From Bacillota bacterium (lineage in GTDB: Bacteria; Bacillota; Clostridia; Peptostreptococcales; Anaerovoracaceae): a stretch of DNA of 64,000 nt. This document shows positions 54,817 through 63,661 of the stretch, one piece after another. Within the stretch, counting starts at the first letter, position 1, and each line of letters starts with the position of its first letter. The stretch covers positions 1-64,000 of the forward strand of contig JAGAXF010000001.1 of NCBI GenBank assembly GCA_017941085.1. Reading direction: 5' to 3'. The translations under genes were made by a program, and so were the position numbers. The notes beneath the pieces were generated by a model that was not told the DNA's origin, did not search any database, and saw only the letters and a list, made by a program, of their open reading frames with translations.

Positions 54817-55795
54817 AATAGCACATGTGCTTGGATGGCAGTGTGTGGTGAATAAGGGACAGTTCAAGCCTATGGATAAGGCCGTTTACTTTGAAGTAGA
54901 CAGCTTTCTTCCTATTAGACCCGAGTTTGAATTCCTAAGGAAATCTAGTTACAGGAAGACCGAAATTATGAGTGAAGGCTTCAGGCTAAAAACGCAAACT
55001 TTTAGAGGGCAAATCTCACAGGGACTTCTTCAGCCTATTGGCATGTTTACTGAACTTAATTGTGATCTGGAAGTAGGGGCAGACGTTTCTGAGGCCTTGG
55101 GAGTAAAAAAGTGGGAAATAGAGGAAAGAGCGACTACTGGTGGCACTACTATCGGCACACTGCCTTACGACATTCCACACACTGACGAGACTAGAGTTCA
55201 GGCAGAGCCTGAGCTCATCGGGAGATTCACCGGTCTGGAATACTATATCAGTACTAAGATGGATGGCTCTTCACATTCCGTAGGTATAGATGAAAATGGA
55301 TTTCATGTTACCGGTCATAACTATGAGTATAAGGATGATGGTAAAAGCGCTTTCTATGAATTCATAAAAGCAAGAGGACTTGAGGAAAAGATGCGGGAGT
55401 TTGCTGCTTCAAATGCGCTTAAGACCTTCACGGTTCAAGGCGAGTTTTGTGCACCTGGGATTCAGAAGAATCGACTTAAGCTAATTAGGCCAGAGTGGTA
55501 TGTGTTTACTGTGAGAGAAAATGGAAAAAGGGTGGGCCTAGACAGATTGCTTGCAATCTGTGATGCCCTAGGTGTTGTGCACGTGCCAATCGAAGAGCGA
55601 GATGTTGACCTACCTTCCAAGTATCCCACAGTAGAATCATTGCTCGATAGATCTGATGGTGAATACCCTAATGGTGGAAGGAAAGAAGGTATAGTCATAA
55701 GACCAACAGAACCGGTCTTCTGCGATATTATAAGTGCAAGTCTATCAATGAAGGTTGTAAATAACAAATATCTTTTGAAGAATGAGGAATTCTAA
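54749..55795 (+). CDS. RNA ligase, DRB0094 (Rnl5-like) family
   Basis: 348 residues from ATG 54749, preceded by AAAGGAG; the longer frame from 54719 is inside the truncated gene. N-terminal OB-like region with PIKGADRIEIAHVLGWQCVV and VYFEVDSFLPIRPEFEFLRK. Nucleotidyltransferase motif I is YISTKMDGSSHSVG near residue 168 (the Lys takes AMP), followed by motif III/IV-like FTVQGEFCAPGIQKN and motif V-like GIVIRPTEP. This matches Deinococcus DRB0094-type ligase, which seals 3'-OH/5'-phosphate RNA nicks. The gene appears intact despite damage in its neighbours. Confidence 0.87.
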   Translation: MRKLASIQVIWKIEPIKGADRIEIAHVLGWQCVVNKGQFKPMDKAVYFEVDSFLPIRPEFEFLRKSSYRKTEIMSEGFRLKTQTFRGQISQGLLQPIGMFTELNCDLEVGADVSEALGVKKWEIEERATTGGTTIGTLPYDIPHTDETRVQAEPELIGRFTGLEYYISTKMDGSSHSVGIDENGFHVTGHNYEYKDDGKSAFYEFIKARGLEEKMREFAASNALKTFTVQGEFCAPGIQKNRLKLIRPEWYVFTVRENGKRVGLDRLLAICDALGVVHVPIEERDVDLPSKYPTVESLLDRSDGEYPNGGRKEGIVIRPTEPVFCDIISASLSMKVVNNKYLLKNEEF

Positions 55796-55997
55796 TTAAA
55801 GAAAGATCAATATTAATTAATAATGATATTGGTGAGACTTTAGAAGAGTTAAAATCTCTTTTTTTACTTCGAAGTGTGGTATAATTTTGTTTGCATTGTC
55901 CTACTGACGCTCGTGTTTATGAAGGCGTTCGGATTCTTTGGCCAATAACAAAAGTCACTTCAAAACGGAAAAACTCAGTAATCTCTTGGTATGAAAC

Positions 55998-56906
55998 ATG
56001 GGAAGTACTAAAGGAATCACCAAGCAATACCTAATCGATATCCATAAGTGGAGAAGCGTAATGGCTCTTATTGCATGTACCATAACCTTGGTGAGCTCTT
56101 GCTATGCCATGGCATCGGTAATTAGGAACTATGTGAGCCAAGGCTGGTATCTTCCAGATATGTTTAGGTATTTCACAACTCTTTCCAATATGCTGGCGGC
56201 CCTGGCAAGCAGCTTTATTATGCCCTTCGCCATTAACGGAATCCGGAAGAAAAGGTTCGTCCTTCCCAAATGGCTATCCATGCTCCACTATTCGGGGACT
56301 GTTTGCCTCGCCTTGATATTCGTTTTCGCTATGACCTTCATAATGTCCTATAGTAAAGATGAAGCAATCGGAGGAAACAATTTCTATCTTCATTTAATTT
56401 GCCCCATTGCGGTTTTGATTTCATATGTGTTGGTGGAATCCAGCCACAAGTTTTCCTGGAAGGAGACTCTAATCTGCTTGATTCCATTCATCATTTACTC
56501 CTTGGTTTACCTGGTGATGGTTGTAGTTATAGGTGAGGAGAATGGAGGCTGGCCTGATCTCTATAAGTTGGTGACCTTTGTTCCTGTATATATTTCTTTT
56601 CCATCCATGGCAGTAGTAGCTTATTTGGTGGCCTTTGCTGTAAGAAAGCTTTCGGACTGGGTAAGTGGAAGGCGAGAAGCCCAAATGCTTTCATCCTGGA
56701 GCAAAGAGGCTGAGCCTGTGGAAATCAATATAGAGGTTTATGGATTGGGTCGATTCTATGGCAGTCACGGGGATAAAGACAATCTCACCGTGCCCCTGGA
56801 TATTTTGGAGACTTTGTCAAACTACTATAAGATGGACTTAAGCGCTTTATATAATGTTTACACTAAAGGCTTACTGGAAGGGGTTAAAGAAAGAGAAGAC
56901 CAATAG
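55998..56906 (+). CDS. Pr6Pr-like integral membrane protein
   Basis: 302 residues. At least six hydrophobic helices (about 20-230): a TLSNMLAALAS segment in the second, a middle HLICPIAVLISYVLVE, and a conserved WPDLYK loop. This is the pattern of Pr6Pr/FAR-17a-AIG1-like membrane proteins. The C-terminal about 70 residues are soluble and include VEINIEVYGLGRFYGSHGD. Function unknown. The 200 bases upstream hold a TATAAT-like element near 55880 and no gene. Confidence 0.7.
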   Translation: MGSTKGITKQYLIDIHKWRSVMALIACTITLVSSCYAMASVIRNYVSQGWYLPDMFRYFTTLSNMLAALASSFIMPFAINGIRKKRFVLPKWLSMLHYSGTVCLALIFVFAMTFIMSYSKDEAIGGNNFYLHLICPIAVLISYVLVESSHKFSWKETLICLIPFIIYSLVYLVMVVVIGEENGGWPDLYKLVTFVPVYISFPSMAVVAYLVAFAVRKLSDWVSGRREAQMLSSWSKEAEPVEINIEVYGLGRFYGSHGDKDNLTVPLDILETLSNYYKMDLSALYNVYTKGLLEGVKEREDQ

Positions 56907-57001
56907 TTTTTTTACACTGATAAGCCAATCCTATTCCCTGGTTCCGATTGCCTGCAGCAAAGAGGAGTTTAATCGTCACATGCCAATGTGTAAGGATAAT
57001 A

Positions 57002-58303
57002 TCAGATGTTTTTCATGACAGCTGTACGCAATGGTCCTTCGTAATGAACATTATAACGGATGCCTCGTTTGACCAAAACGTCAAAGATGGCATCCTTATA
57101 AACACCTTCATCCCAATCCTGATCTATGGAAATATAAAAAGTATCCTTGAATGACGCGACCACCATGTTTACACCCATTCCGAAGGAGTCAACATCAAAA
57201 TACATGGAATCCACGTATTCTTCCATCTCGCCAAACAGACTTCTGCCGGTATATGTTGTACTGGCTGTCTGGCCTGTCTTCATGGTCTTTGCTATGTGGC
57301 GGGCAGCTACCTGCTTAATGAAGCGGAGTGGAACCTTCTGCAAAAGTGCAAGCTTGGAGCAATACTCAAAAGTCTGCTTCTTTATCACATCGGCATCTGA
57401 ATATCGAATCACAATACCACGGCACAGAGTTCCCTGCATTTCAAGGTCTTTTTTTCTGATTTTTTCATCATATTGAATCATGATGTTGGAGTAGGTGCTT
57501 GCTATTGTGTTCTTTACTCCGAGCGCAGGACGAAGGTTTACAGGGATTGATATTTGGATCATCTGAGAAGAATCGTTGTGTATCGAGTAAATGGCTTCAG
57601 ACAGTATTAGCGCCAGCACTGTAACCGGAGAACCGTCATAGGAAGAACAGTATTGTATCAGATCAGCCTGCGGTATCGTGAACTTGATCGTCGTCCTTTT
57701 GTCCATGTCCATATGTACAAGGCCCATACGGTCAAGCTGCATCGGAGCCTTACAAGGCTTTTGTAATATAGCTTTGCTTACAGAATCCGGAATCCCTGTT
57801 TCCCGCATTTTGTTATAAAAATCGTAATAAACATCAGTTGCTTCGTCTTCCGTATCCACATCATCAGGCTTGGCAACATCAGGGACATCCAGTGACCTTT
57901 GATAACGGACACAGCAGTAGTTATAAAGAAGCGCTTTTGTGAGCCTGTAGATTCCGGTACCGTCCATCTGCCCGTGGTAGACATCGGTATATATACTTTT
58001 TCCGTTATATGAGAACGCTATAAGCTGATCATTACTTTCTTCACAATTAAGGGGAATCGGCATGTCAGTGTTTTTGACTACCCATGGCCTGGGATTGGGA
58101 ATATAGTAGAACTCACGCATATTCTTTTTAAGACTGACCTTAAGGAAGCCAAAGCGTTCTTCAAGCATATCCACCGCCTTTCGGAGTGATATGTAGTCTA
58201 CTTCGTCCCTCATAATATATTCTGCTCGGATAGTGAAGGACAGGTCGTCCGATAAACCGTAGCAATCCGATGCACCAAATATTTTTATCCTGTTGTCTAC
58301 CAT
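57002..58303 (-). CDS. Condensation/acetyltransferase-like protein with HxxxDG motif
   Basis: 433 residues. HGQMDG near residue 110 is the HxxxDG motif of the CAT/condensation acyltransferase superfamily, and a second half contains ISIPVNLRPALG and VVASFKDTFYISIDQDWD, typical of alcohol acetyltransferase-like or wax-ester-like proteins. There are no carrier-protein or adenylation domains and no NRPS neighbours. Substrate unknown. It stands alone on the minus strand, with the downstream side facing the membrane protein. Confidence 0.75.
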   Translation of the reverse strand: MVDNRIKIFGASDCYGLSDDLSFTIRAEYIMRDEVDYISLRKAVDMLEERFGFLKVSLKKNMREFYYIPNPRPWVVKNTDMPIPLNCEESNDQLIAFSYNGKSIYTDVYHGQMDGTGIYRLTKALLYNYCCVRYQRSLDVPDVAKPDDVDTEDEATDVYYDFYNKMRETGIPDSVSKAILQKPCKAPMQLDRMGLVHMDMDKRTTIKFTIPQADLIQYCSSYDGSPVTVLALILSEAIYSIHNDSSQMIQISIPVNLRPALGVKNTIASTYSNIMIQYDEKIRKKDLEMQGTLCRGIVIRYSDADVIKKQTFEYCSKLALLQKVPLRFIKQVAARHIAKTMKTGQTASTTYTGRSLFGEMEEYVDSMYFDVDSFGMGVNMVVASFKDTFYISIDQDWDEGVYKDAIFDVLVKRGIRYNVHYEGPLRTAVMKNI

Positions 58304-58655
58304 AGTTTACACCCACTTTAAATAAATATGTGTCCTTGCCTGTAATGAAAATCGTAACACATTTATGATAGAGCTACAAGATTTCATGTGGCCATGGCTA
58401 AGGAACTTAGCCTTGTTTAAACCATTGTAAAGAGACTTAGACTAAACCGTAGACTTAGCAGGAGAAATGGTGAGAAACCCACATATCACGGCAACAAAAT
58501 AAATAACTATATAGCAATACCTGAGACGGCTCTATTGAGGGCCGTCTCTTTGTTTTATCCAATTATCCGACATAATGAGGCCCTTTCTTTAGTCAAGACT
58601 ATCTTTATGTGTTATAATACCTTGTTAATAAAAATAGAATTGGATGGAAACGATT
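58304..58655. other. Intergenic region between divergent genes
   Basis: About 340 bases without a credible gene. It contains a strong hairpin with T-run at 58523-58556, a TATAAT (58613-58618) with a weak -35 (TAGTCA, 58590-58595), and A/T-rich sequence near the minus-strand start. I compared the part at 58330-58520 with common riboswitch cores (TPP, preQ1, ZTP, moco, c-di-GMP) by eye and saw no convincing match. The region could still encode a leader RNA that ends at the hairpin. Confidence 0.5.
58523..58556 (+). terminator. Intrinsic terminator upstream of the ABC importer
   Basis: GAGACGGC (58523-58530) pairs with GCCGTCTC (58541-58548), followed by TTTGTTTT. It precedes the importer promoter, so it ends a transcript starting in the 58.3-58.5 kb region. 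Confidence 0.8.
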
Positions 58656-59729
58656 ATGAAAAGAAAACTGATTGGGATTACTTTAATTATTTTACTAATT
58701 GCGTCAATGGTGCTAACGGGATGCAGCAAAAACGAAAGTGCTGAAACATCAGAAGAACCGGCGGAAACTGAAGATGCTGGTTCTGAAGAAATGGAAGGAA
58801 CAGAAGAGTCCGAAACTGTCGCTCCTATCGATGTAAATGTGATGGCGCTAAAGGGGCCGACTGCGATGGGAATGGTTCAGATGATGGATGCAGTCGACAA
58901 GGGTGAAATAAGCAGCAATATCTATCACTTTAATTTGGCCGCTTCCCCTGATGAAGTGCCGCCGGCAATCGCTCAGGGAACGGTTGACATTGCTGCAGTA
59001 CCGGCGAACCTCGCTTCGGTTCTATACAACAAAACCGAGGGTCAGGTTCAGGTACTCGCCATTAACACCCTTGGTGTATTATACATCGTTGAAAATGGGG
59101 AAACCGTAAAAGCCGTTGAGGACTTAAAGGGAAGGACCATCTATGCCAGCGGAAAAGGGGCAACCCCTGAATTTGCTTTAAACTATATTCTAAAAGGAAA
59201 TGGAATCGACCCTGCATCCGATGTTACAATCGAATGGAAGAGCGAGCATGCGGAATGCCTCTCTGCACTTATGGCGGACGAAAGCGGAATAGCCATGCTC
59301 CCGCAACCCTTTGTTACCACTGCTCAAACCAAGAGTGAGGGATTGAAGGTTGTCCTCGATTTAACGGAAGAGTGGGATAAGCTTCAGGAAAATGAAGAAA
59401 ACCCATCTGCACTGATTACTGGAGTCATTATTGCGAGAAAGGCTTTTATAGAGGAAAATCCGAATGCTGTGGATGATTTCCTAAACCACTATTACGAATC
59501 CGTACTGTTTGTTAACAGCAATGTAGATGAAGCCGCTGCGTTAGTCGGGGCATATGACATTGTACCGGAAGAGGTTGCAGTGAAAGCTCTTCCCAAATGC
59601 AATATTACCTTCGTTGAAGGAAGCGACATGGAGCAGCAGCTTTCAGGCTACCTTGCCATTCTTGCGGAGGGAGACCCTGCTTCGGTTGGTGGTGCAGTTC
59701 CCGGAGATGATTTCTACTACAAAAAATAA
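58656..59729 (+). CDS. ABC transporter substrate-binding lipoprotein (NMT1/SsuA-like)
   Basis: Lipoprotein of about 357 residues. The signal IILLIASMVLTGC gives lipid-linked Cys; a Glu/Ser-rich linker follows (about 25-55). The periplasmic-binding fold starts DVNVMALKGPTAMGMVQMMD and has the NMT1 pattern (QGTVDIAAVPANLASVLYN, then DLKGRTIYASGKGATPEFAL). ATG 58656 gives a typical lipoprotein start; ATG 58644 is an alternative. Likely imports a sulfonate, thiamine precursor or similar compound with the next two genes. Confidence 0.88.
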   Translation: MKRKLIGITLIILLIASMVLTGCSKNESAETSEEPAETEDAGSEEMEGTEESETVAPIDVNVMALKGPTAMGMVQMMDAVDKGEISSNIYHFNLAASPDEVPPAIAQGTVDIAAVPANLASVLYNKTEGQVQVLAINTLGVLYIVENGETVKAVEDLKGRTIYASGKGATPEFALNYILKGNGIDPASDVTIEWKSEHAECLSALMADESGIAMLPQPFVTTAQTKSEGLKVVLDLTEEWDKLQENEENPSALITGVIIARKAFIEENPNAVDDFLNHYYESVLFVNSNVDEAAALVGAYDIVPEEVAVKALPKCNITFVEGSDMEQQLSGYLAILAEGDPASVGGAVPGDDFYYKK

Positions 59730-59731
59730 GG

Positions 59732-60490
59732 ATGAATAAATCTGGCAAGATAAAACTTTGGGCGATAGTCGCTTGGCTGATTATTTGGCATATCGTTAGC
59801 CTGCTTATAGGCCACAGCTTTATACTTGTTTCGCCGTGGCAAGTTTTGGTGCGCGGTTTTGAACTGGTTCAGACGAGCGACTTTTGGCTTTCGGTTTTAA
59901 ATTCGACAGCAAAGATCGCTATCGGCTATATCCTGGCGGTTGCCATTGGTATTTTGTTTGCGGGCCTTGCCTCCAAATATCAAAGGTTTCGAGAATTCAT
60001 TTCACCTCTGGTGCTTACTATTAAGACGGTACCGGTGGTTTCTTTTATAATTCTCGTTCTAATTCTTCTTCCGTCAAAGTCACTTTCAATCTTGATTTCG
60101 TTTTTGATAGCGATGCCGATTGTATATACCAATGTCCTCGAAGGTATCTCGAATACGAGCAGAGAAATGCTGGAGATGGCTGATGTCTTTGACATTCGAG
60201 GAATGAAAAGGATTAGACACATATATCTTCCCGACGTGTATCCGCATCTAAGGTCGGCAGCTATGACAGCTTGCGGAATGGCCTGGAAGGCGGGTGCTGC
60301 TGCGGAGGTTATCGGCGTTCCTCAGGGGAGCATAGGCGAGAAGCTCCAGCGAGCAAAGGTATATCTGGAAACACCGGATCTCTTCGCATGGACTATTGTT
60401 ATAGTAGTTATGAGCTTACTCATGGAGAAGCTATTTATTTGGATTATGGATTTTATCATAGTGAGAGGAAATGCCAAAAGAGAAGATTAA
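59732..60490 (+). CDS. ABC transporter permease (SsuC/ThiX type)
   Basis: 252 residues with six membrane helices (about 8-28, 60-85, 95-118, 120-145, and the C-terminal pair near 215-245). The EAA loop lies near 145-170 (MLEMADVFDIRGMKRIRHIY). It overlaps the ATPase gene by 20 bases. Confidence 0.9.
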   Translation: MNKSGKIKLWAIVAWLIIWHIVSLLIGHSFILVSPWQVLVRGFELVQTSDFWLSVLNSTAKIAIGYILAVAIGILFAGLASKYQRFREFISPLVLTIKTVPVVSFIILVLILLPSKSLSILISFLIAMPIVYTNVLEGISNTSREMLEMADVFDIRGMKRIRHIYLPDVYPHLRSAAMTACGMAWKAGAAAEVIGVPQGSIGEKLQRAKVYLETPDLFAWTIVIVVMSLLMEKLFIWIMDFIIVRGNAKRED

Positions 60491-61145
60491 CATAGTTAAT
60501 ATACAGAAGTCTTATGGGGACAAGGTTGTTTTTGACAATCTATCCATGAGTTTTAGTTTGCATGAAATCAGCGGAATCATGGCGCCGTCAGGAGCAGGTA
60601 AAACAACGCTTTTAAGGATTATCACAGGACTAGAAAAGCCGGATAGCGGAGAAATCTCGATTGTTAACGAAAAAGGCGAGTGCGCTCCGTTAGGGTCTAA
60701 TAAAATCGCTTTGGTATTTCAGGAAGATCGCTTGATTGAACACTTGGACGGAGTAGAAAACGTCCTAATTATAGCAGGCGTAAGAGGCCAAAATGAAGGC
60801 GCAAACCAAGATGCAAATTACAAGCCTGGCTTTTCCAAAGAGGAGATAATTGAGGCCTTTGACAGGCTCGCTATTCCCAAATCAGAGGCGATAGGTAAGC
60901 CGGTATCCGAGTATTCCGGTGGAATGAAAAGGAGAGTAGCATTACTTCGAGCGCTCTTCTCCGGCAAGGAGATAATCTTGATGGATGAACCGTTTAAGGG
61001 CTTGGATGAAGAAACAAAAAAATCAACAATCGATTTCATCAAAGATTTCAGTGCGAAGGAGCATCCCACGCTAATAGTTGTGACTCACGACATAGAAGAA
61101 CTCTATTTATTGGGCTCTGGAAACGAAAATATACATAATATCTGA
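60471..61145 (+). CDS. ABC transporter ATP-binding protein (SsuB/TauB type)
   Basis: 224 residues. Walker A APSGAGKTT near residue 41, Q-loop VFQEDRLIEHLDGVENV, signature YSGGMKRR near 146, and Walker B IILMDEPFKGLD near 164. A little short for the family at the C-terminus. With the permease and binding protein upstream it forms a complete importer. Confidence 0.9.
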   Translation: MPKEKINIVNIQKSYGDKVVFDNLSMSFSLHEISGIMAPSGAGKTTLLRIITGLEKPDSGEISIVNEKGECAPLGSNKIALVFQEDRLIEHLDGVENVLIIAGVRGQNEGANQDANYKPGFSKEEIIEAFDRLAIPKSEAIGKPVSEYSGGMKRRVALLRALFSGKEIILMDEPFKGLDEETKKSTIDFIKDFSAKEHPTLIVVTHDIEELYLLGSGNENIHNI

Positions 61146-61173
61146 ACTTCGACAAATATTTAACAAAATCTTG

Positions 61174-61202
61174 TTGATATCGTTCATACCTCCATATATA
61201 AT
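61174..61202 (+). promoter_or_regulatory. Consensus promoter of the NuoE/NuoF-like operon
   Basis: TTGATA (61174-61179), 17-base spacer, TATAAT (61197-61202), 34 bases ahead of the first gene. Confidence 0.7.
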
Positions 61203-61236
61203 GATTTGGGCTTAATTAAACTTATGGAGGAAAAGA

Positions 61237-61776
61237 ATGAAACAGGACTTTGATTTTGGTGTCGTTGACGCCATTTTGGCGCGGCACCCTCTTAATGAGC
61301 TGTCTACGATAGCCATTCTTCAAGACATTCAGGAACATTATCATTATCTTCCCGAAGAAATCTTTGAACATGTATCAAAAGCGATAGGAGTAGGCGAAGC
61401 CAGACTTTATGGTGTGGCTACTTTCTATGAGAATTTTTCCTTGGAACCAAAGGGAAAGTACTTGATTCGCTGCTGCGACGGAACCGCATGCCACGTCAGA
61501 GGTTCACAACCGATTCTTGAAAGATTGATGCAGGAAATGAATCTGACAAACGATAAGCATACGACCGATGACTTGGCCTTTACCCTGGAAACGGTATCGT
61601 GTCTCGGCGCGTGTGGTCTTGCTCCCGTAATGACAGTTAACGGAAAGGTATACCCTGCGATGAACCCTGATTCGGCAGTTGAAGTTCTGAACGAGCTGCG
61701 CGCTGAGTTATCCGCTGAAGGTGCTTCGGAAAGCAAAGTTGCCAAACCGAAAAAAAGCAAAAAGGAGGCGAAGTAA
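61237..61776 (+). CDS. NuoE-like 2Fe-2S subunit (HydC type)
   Basis: 179 residues. Thioredoxin-like 2Fe-2S ferredoxin domain with Cys in RCCDGTACHVRG near residue 80 and CLGACGLAPV near 124; the N-terminal helical part is ILQDIQEHYHYLPEE. This is the small subunit of complex I-like, trimeric FeFe-hydrogenases or NAD-linked formate dehydrogenases. A Lys-rich tail ends the protein. It overlaps the next gene by one base. Confidence 0.92.
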   Translation: MKQDFDFGVVDAILARHPLNELSTIAILQDIQEHYHYLPEEIFEHVSKAIGVGEARLYGVATFYENFSLEPKGKYLIRCCDGTACHVRGSQPILERLMQEMNLTNDKHTTDDLAFTLETVSCLGACGLAPVMTVNGKVYPAMNPDSAVEVLNELRAELSAEGASESKVAKPKKSKKEAK

Positions 61777-63659
61777 TGAAGAAACTTACAAGTAGAGAAG
61801 ACCTGATAAAGCTTCGCCGGGAGTGCATAGATATAGCCGAATACGAGACCAAGGCGATAATGGTCTGTGGAGGTACGGGATGTGTTGCCGGAGGTTCGCT
61901 TGAAATCTACGCTCGCTTGAAGGAACTGATGGATGAACAGAATATCCCCGTGGATATTGAAATTGCAGAGGAACCACATGGCGAGGTTGTAGGACTGAAG
62001 AAGACCGGCTGCCACGGATTTTGTGAGTTCGGTCCATTGCTCCTTATAGAGCCCCAGGGATGGCTCTATACAAAGGTAAAGCTGGAGGACTGCGAAGAGA
62101 TTGTTGAAGAGACAATAAAAAACGGCAAGCCCATTGATAGACTTGCCTACCAGATGAACGGCGAAATATATAGAAAGCAGGAAGAAATTCCATTCTACAA
62201 AAAGCAGACGAGGCTCGTCCTGGAGCACTGCGGTCAGATTAACGCAACTTCAATCAGAAGCTACCTCTCCGTTGGCGGATATTCCGCGATGGAGAAAGCT
62301 CTCTTTGATATGACTCCCGAAGAGATTATCGATGAGATAACGGAATCAAACCTGAGAGGAAGAGGAGGTGGTGGCTTCCCATGTGGCGAGAAATGGGCTT
62401 CCTGTAGAAAGCAGAAGGAATTCCCTAAATATATCGTATGCAATGGAGATGAAGGTGACCCGGGTGCGTTCATGGATCGTTCGATTATGGAGGGCGACCC
62501 AAACAGAATGCTCGAAGGTATGATAATATCCGGAATTGCAATAGGTGCAAACGAGGGATATATCTACGTTAGAGCAGAATATCCGCTCGCAGTCGAGAGG
62601 CTTAGAATGGCAATTTCACAGGCTGAAGAACTGGGACTACTTGGAGACAATATACTCGGAACGGACTTCAGCTTCAGGATTCACATTAACCGCGGAGCAG
62701 GTGCCTTTGTTTGCGGAGAGGGTTCAGCTCTTACCGCATCTATCGAGGGCAAGCGCGGAATGCCGAGAGTAAAGCCGCCGAGAACAGTTGAACACGGACT
62801 ATTCGAAAAGCCGACCAACCTGAATAACGTGGAGACATACGCCAATGTTCCGACGATTATAAGCAAGGGCGCCAAGTGGTATCGCTCGATAGGAGTCGAA
62901 AGCAGTCCGGGGACAAAGGCCTTTGCTCTTACCGGAAACATCAAGAATACCGGCTTGATCGAGGTTCCGATGGGTACGACGCTTAGAGAGGTCATCTTTG
63001 ATATAGGTGGCGGAATGAGAGGGGATGCCAAGTTCAAGGCAGTTCAAATAGGTGGCCCGTCCGGAGGCTGCCTAACCGAAAAGGATTTGGACATTCCTCT
63101 TGATTTTGATTCCCTTACCGAGGCCGGTGCGATGATAGGTTCCGGCGGTATGGTTGTTATGGACGACAAGACCTGTATGGTAGAGGTAGCCCGCTTCTTT
63201 ATGAACTTCACCCAGAACGAGTCCTGCGGAAAATGCGTGCCCTGTAGAGAGGGAACGCTGCGCATGCTCGAAATTCTGGAACGCATCGTTGCCGGAAAGG
63301 GCGAGGATGGCGACATAGAACTCTTAGAGGAAATCGCTGACCTGGTATCGCATACCTCGCTTTGCGGACTCGGAAAGACGGCACCGTCTCCTGTCCTTTC
63401 CACAATCAAAAATTTCAGAGAGGAATATGAGGCACATATCTACGATAAACGCTGCCCTGCAGGAGCATGCAGCAAGCTAAAAGTTTATACGATAGATCCG
63501 GAGCTCTGTAAAGGCTGCTCCAAATGCGCCAGAAACTGCCCTGTTGGAGCGATTCACGGTGAAATAAAGAACCCGTATGAAATCGACCAAAGCGTTTGCA
63601 TCAAGTGCGGTGCATGCATTTCAAACTGTAATTTCAACGCTATCAGGGAGGGGGCATAA
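61776..63659 (+). CDS. NuoF-like NADH-binding flavoprotein subunit (HydB type)
   Basis: 627 residues. An N-terminal 2Fe-2S thioredoxin-like domain with CGGTGC near residue 31 and CHGFCEFGP, the FMN/NADH domain with GRGGGGFPCGEKW near 195 and NGDEGDPGAFMDR near 228, a 4Fe-4S site ESCGKCVPCREGT near 484, and two C-terminal 4Fe-4S ferredoxin motifs (CKGCSKCARNCP, CIKCGACISNC). This layout is that of HydB in electron-bifurcating hydrogenases and of formate dehydrogenase beta subunits. Confidence 0.93.
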   Translation: MKKLTSREDLIKLRRECIDIAEYETKAIMVCGGTGCVAGGSLEIYARLKELMDEQNIPVDIEIAEEPHGEVVGLKKTGCHGFCEFGPLLLIEPQGWLYTKVKLEDCEEIVEETIKNGKPIDRLAYQMNGEIYRKQEEIPFYKKQTRLVLEHCGQINATSIRSYLSVGGYSAMEKALFDMTPEEIIDEITESNLRGRGGGGFPCGEKWASCRKQKEFPKYIVCNGDEGDPGAFMDRSIMEGDPNRMLEGMIISGIAIGANEGYIYVRAEYPLAVERLRMAISQAEELGLLGDNILGTDFSFRIHINRGAGAFVCGEGSALTASIEGKRGMPRVKPPRTVEHGLFEKPTNLNNVETYANVPTIISKGAKWYRSIGVESSPGTKAFALTGNIKNTGLIEVPMGTTLREVIFDIGGGMRGDAKFKAVQIGGPSGGCLTEKDLDIPLDFDSLTEAGAMIGSGGMVVMDDKTCMVEVARFFMNFTQNESCGKCVPCREGTLRMLEILERIVAGKGEDGDIELLEEIADLVSHTSLCGLGKTAPSPVLSTIKNFREEYEAHIYDKRCPAGACSKLKVYTIDPELCKGCSKCARNCPVGAIHGEIKNPYEIDQSVCIKCGACISNCNFNAIREGA

Positions 63660-63661
63660 TC

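Noticed and set aside
56948..57154. Small plus-strand frame after the membrane protein
   Set aside because: It runs mostly antisense to the acyltransferase 3' end and has no ribosome site or likeness.
58304..58522. Riboswitch upstream of the NMT1-type importer, especially TPP
   Set aside because: No TPP, preQ1, ZTP, moco or c-di-GMP core could be recognised by eye; a covariance-model search would decide.
61425..62228. 267-codon minus-strand frame
   Set aside because: Shadow of the NuoE- and NuoF-like genes; low-complexity Phe/Leu-rich translation.
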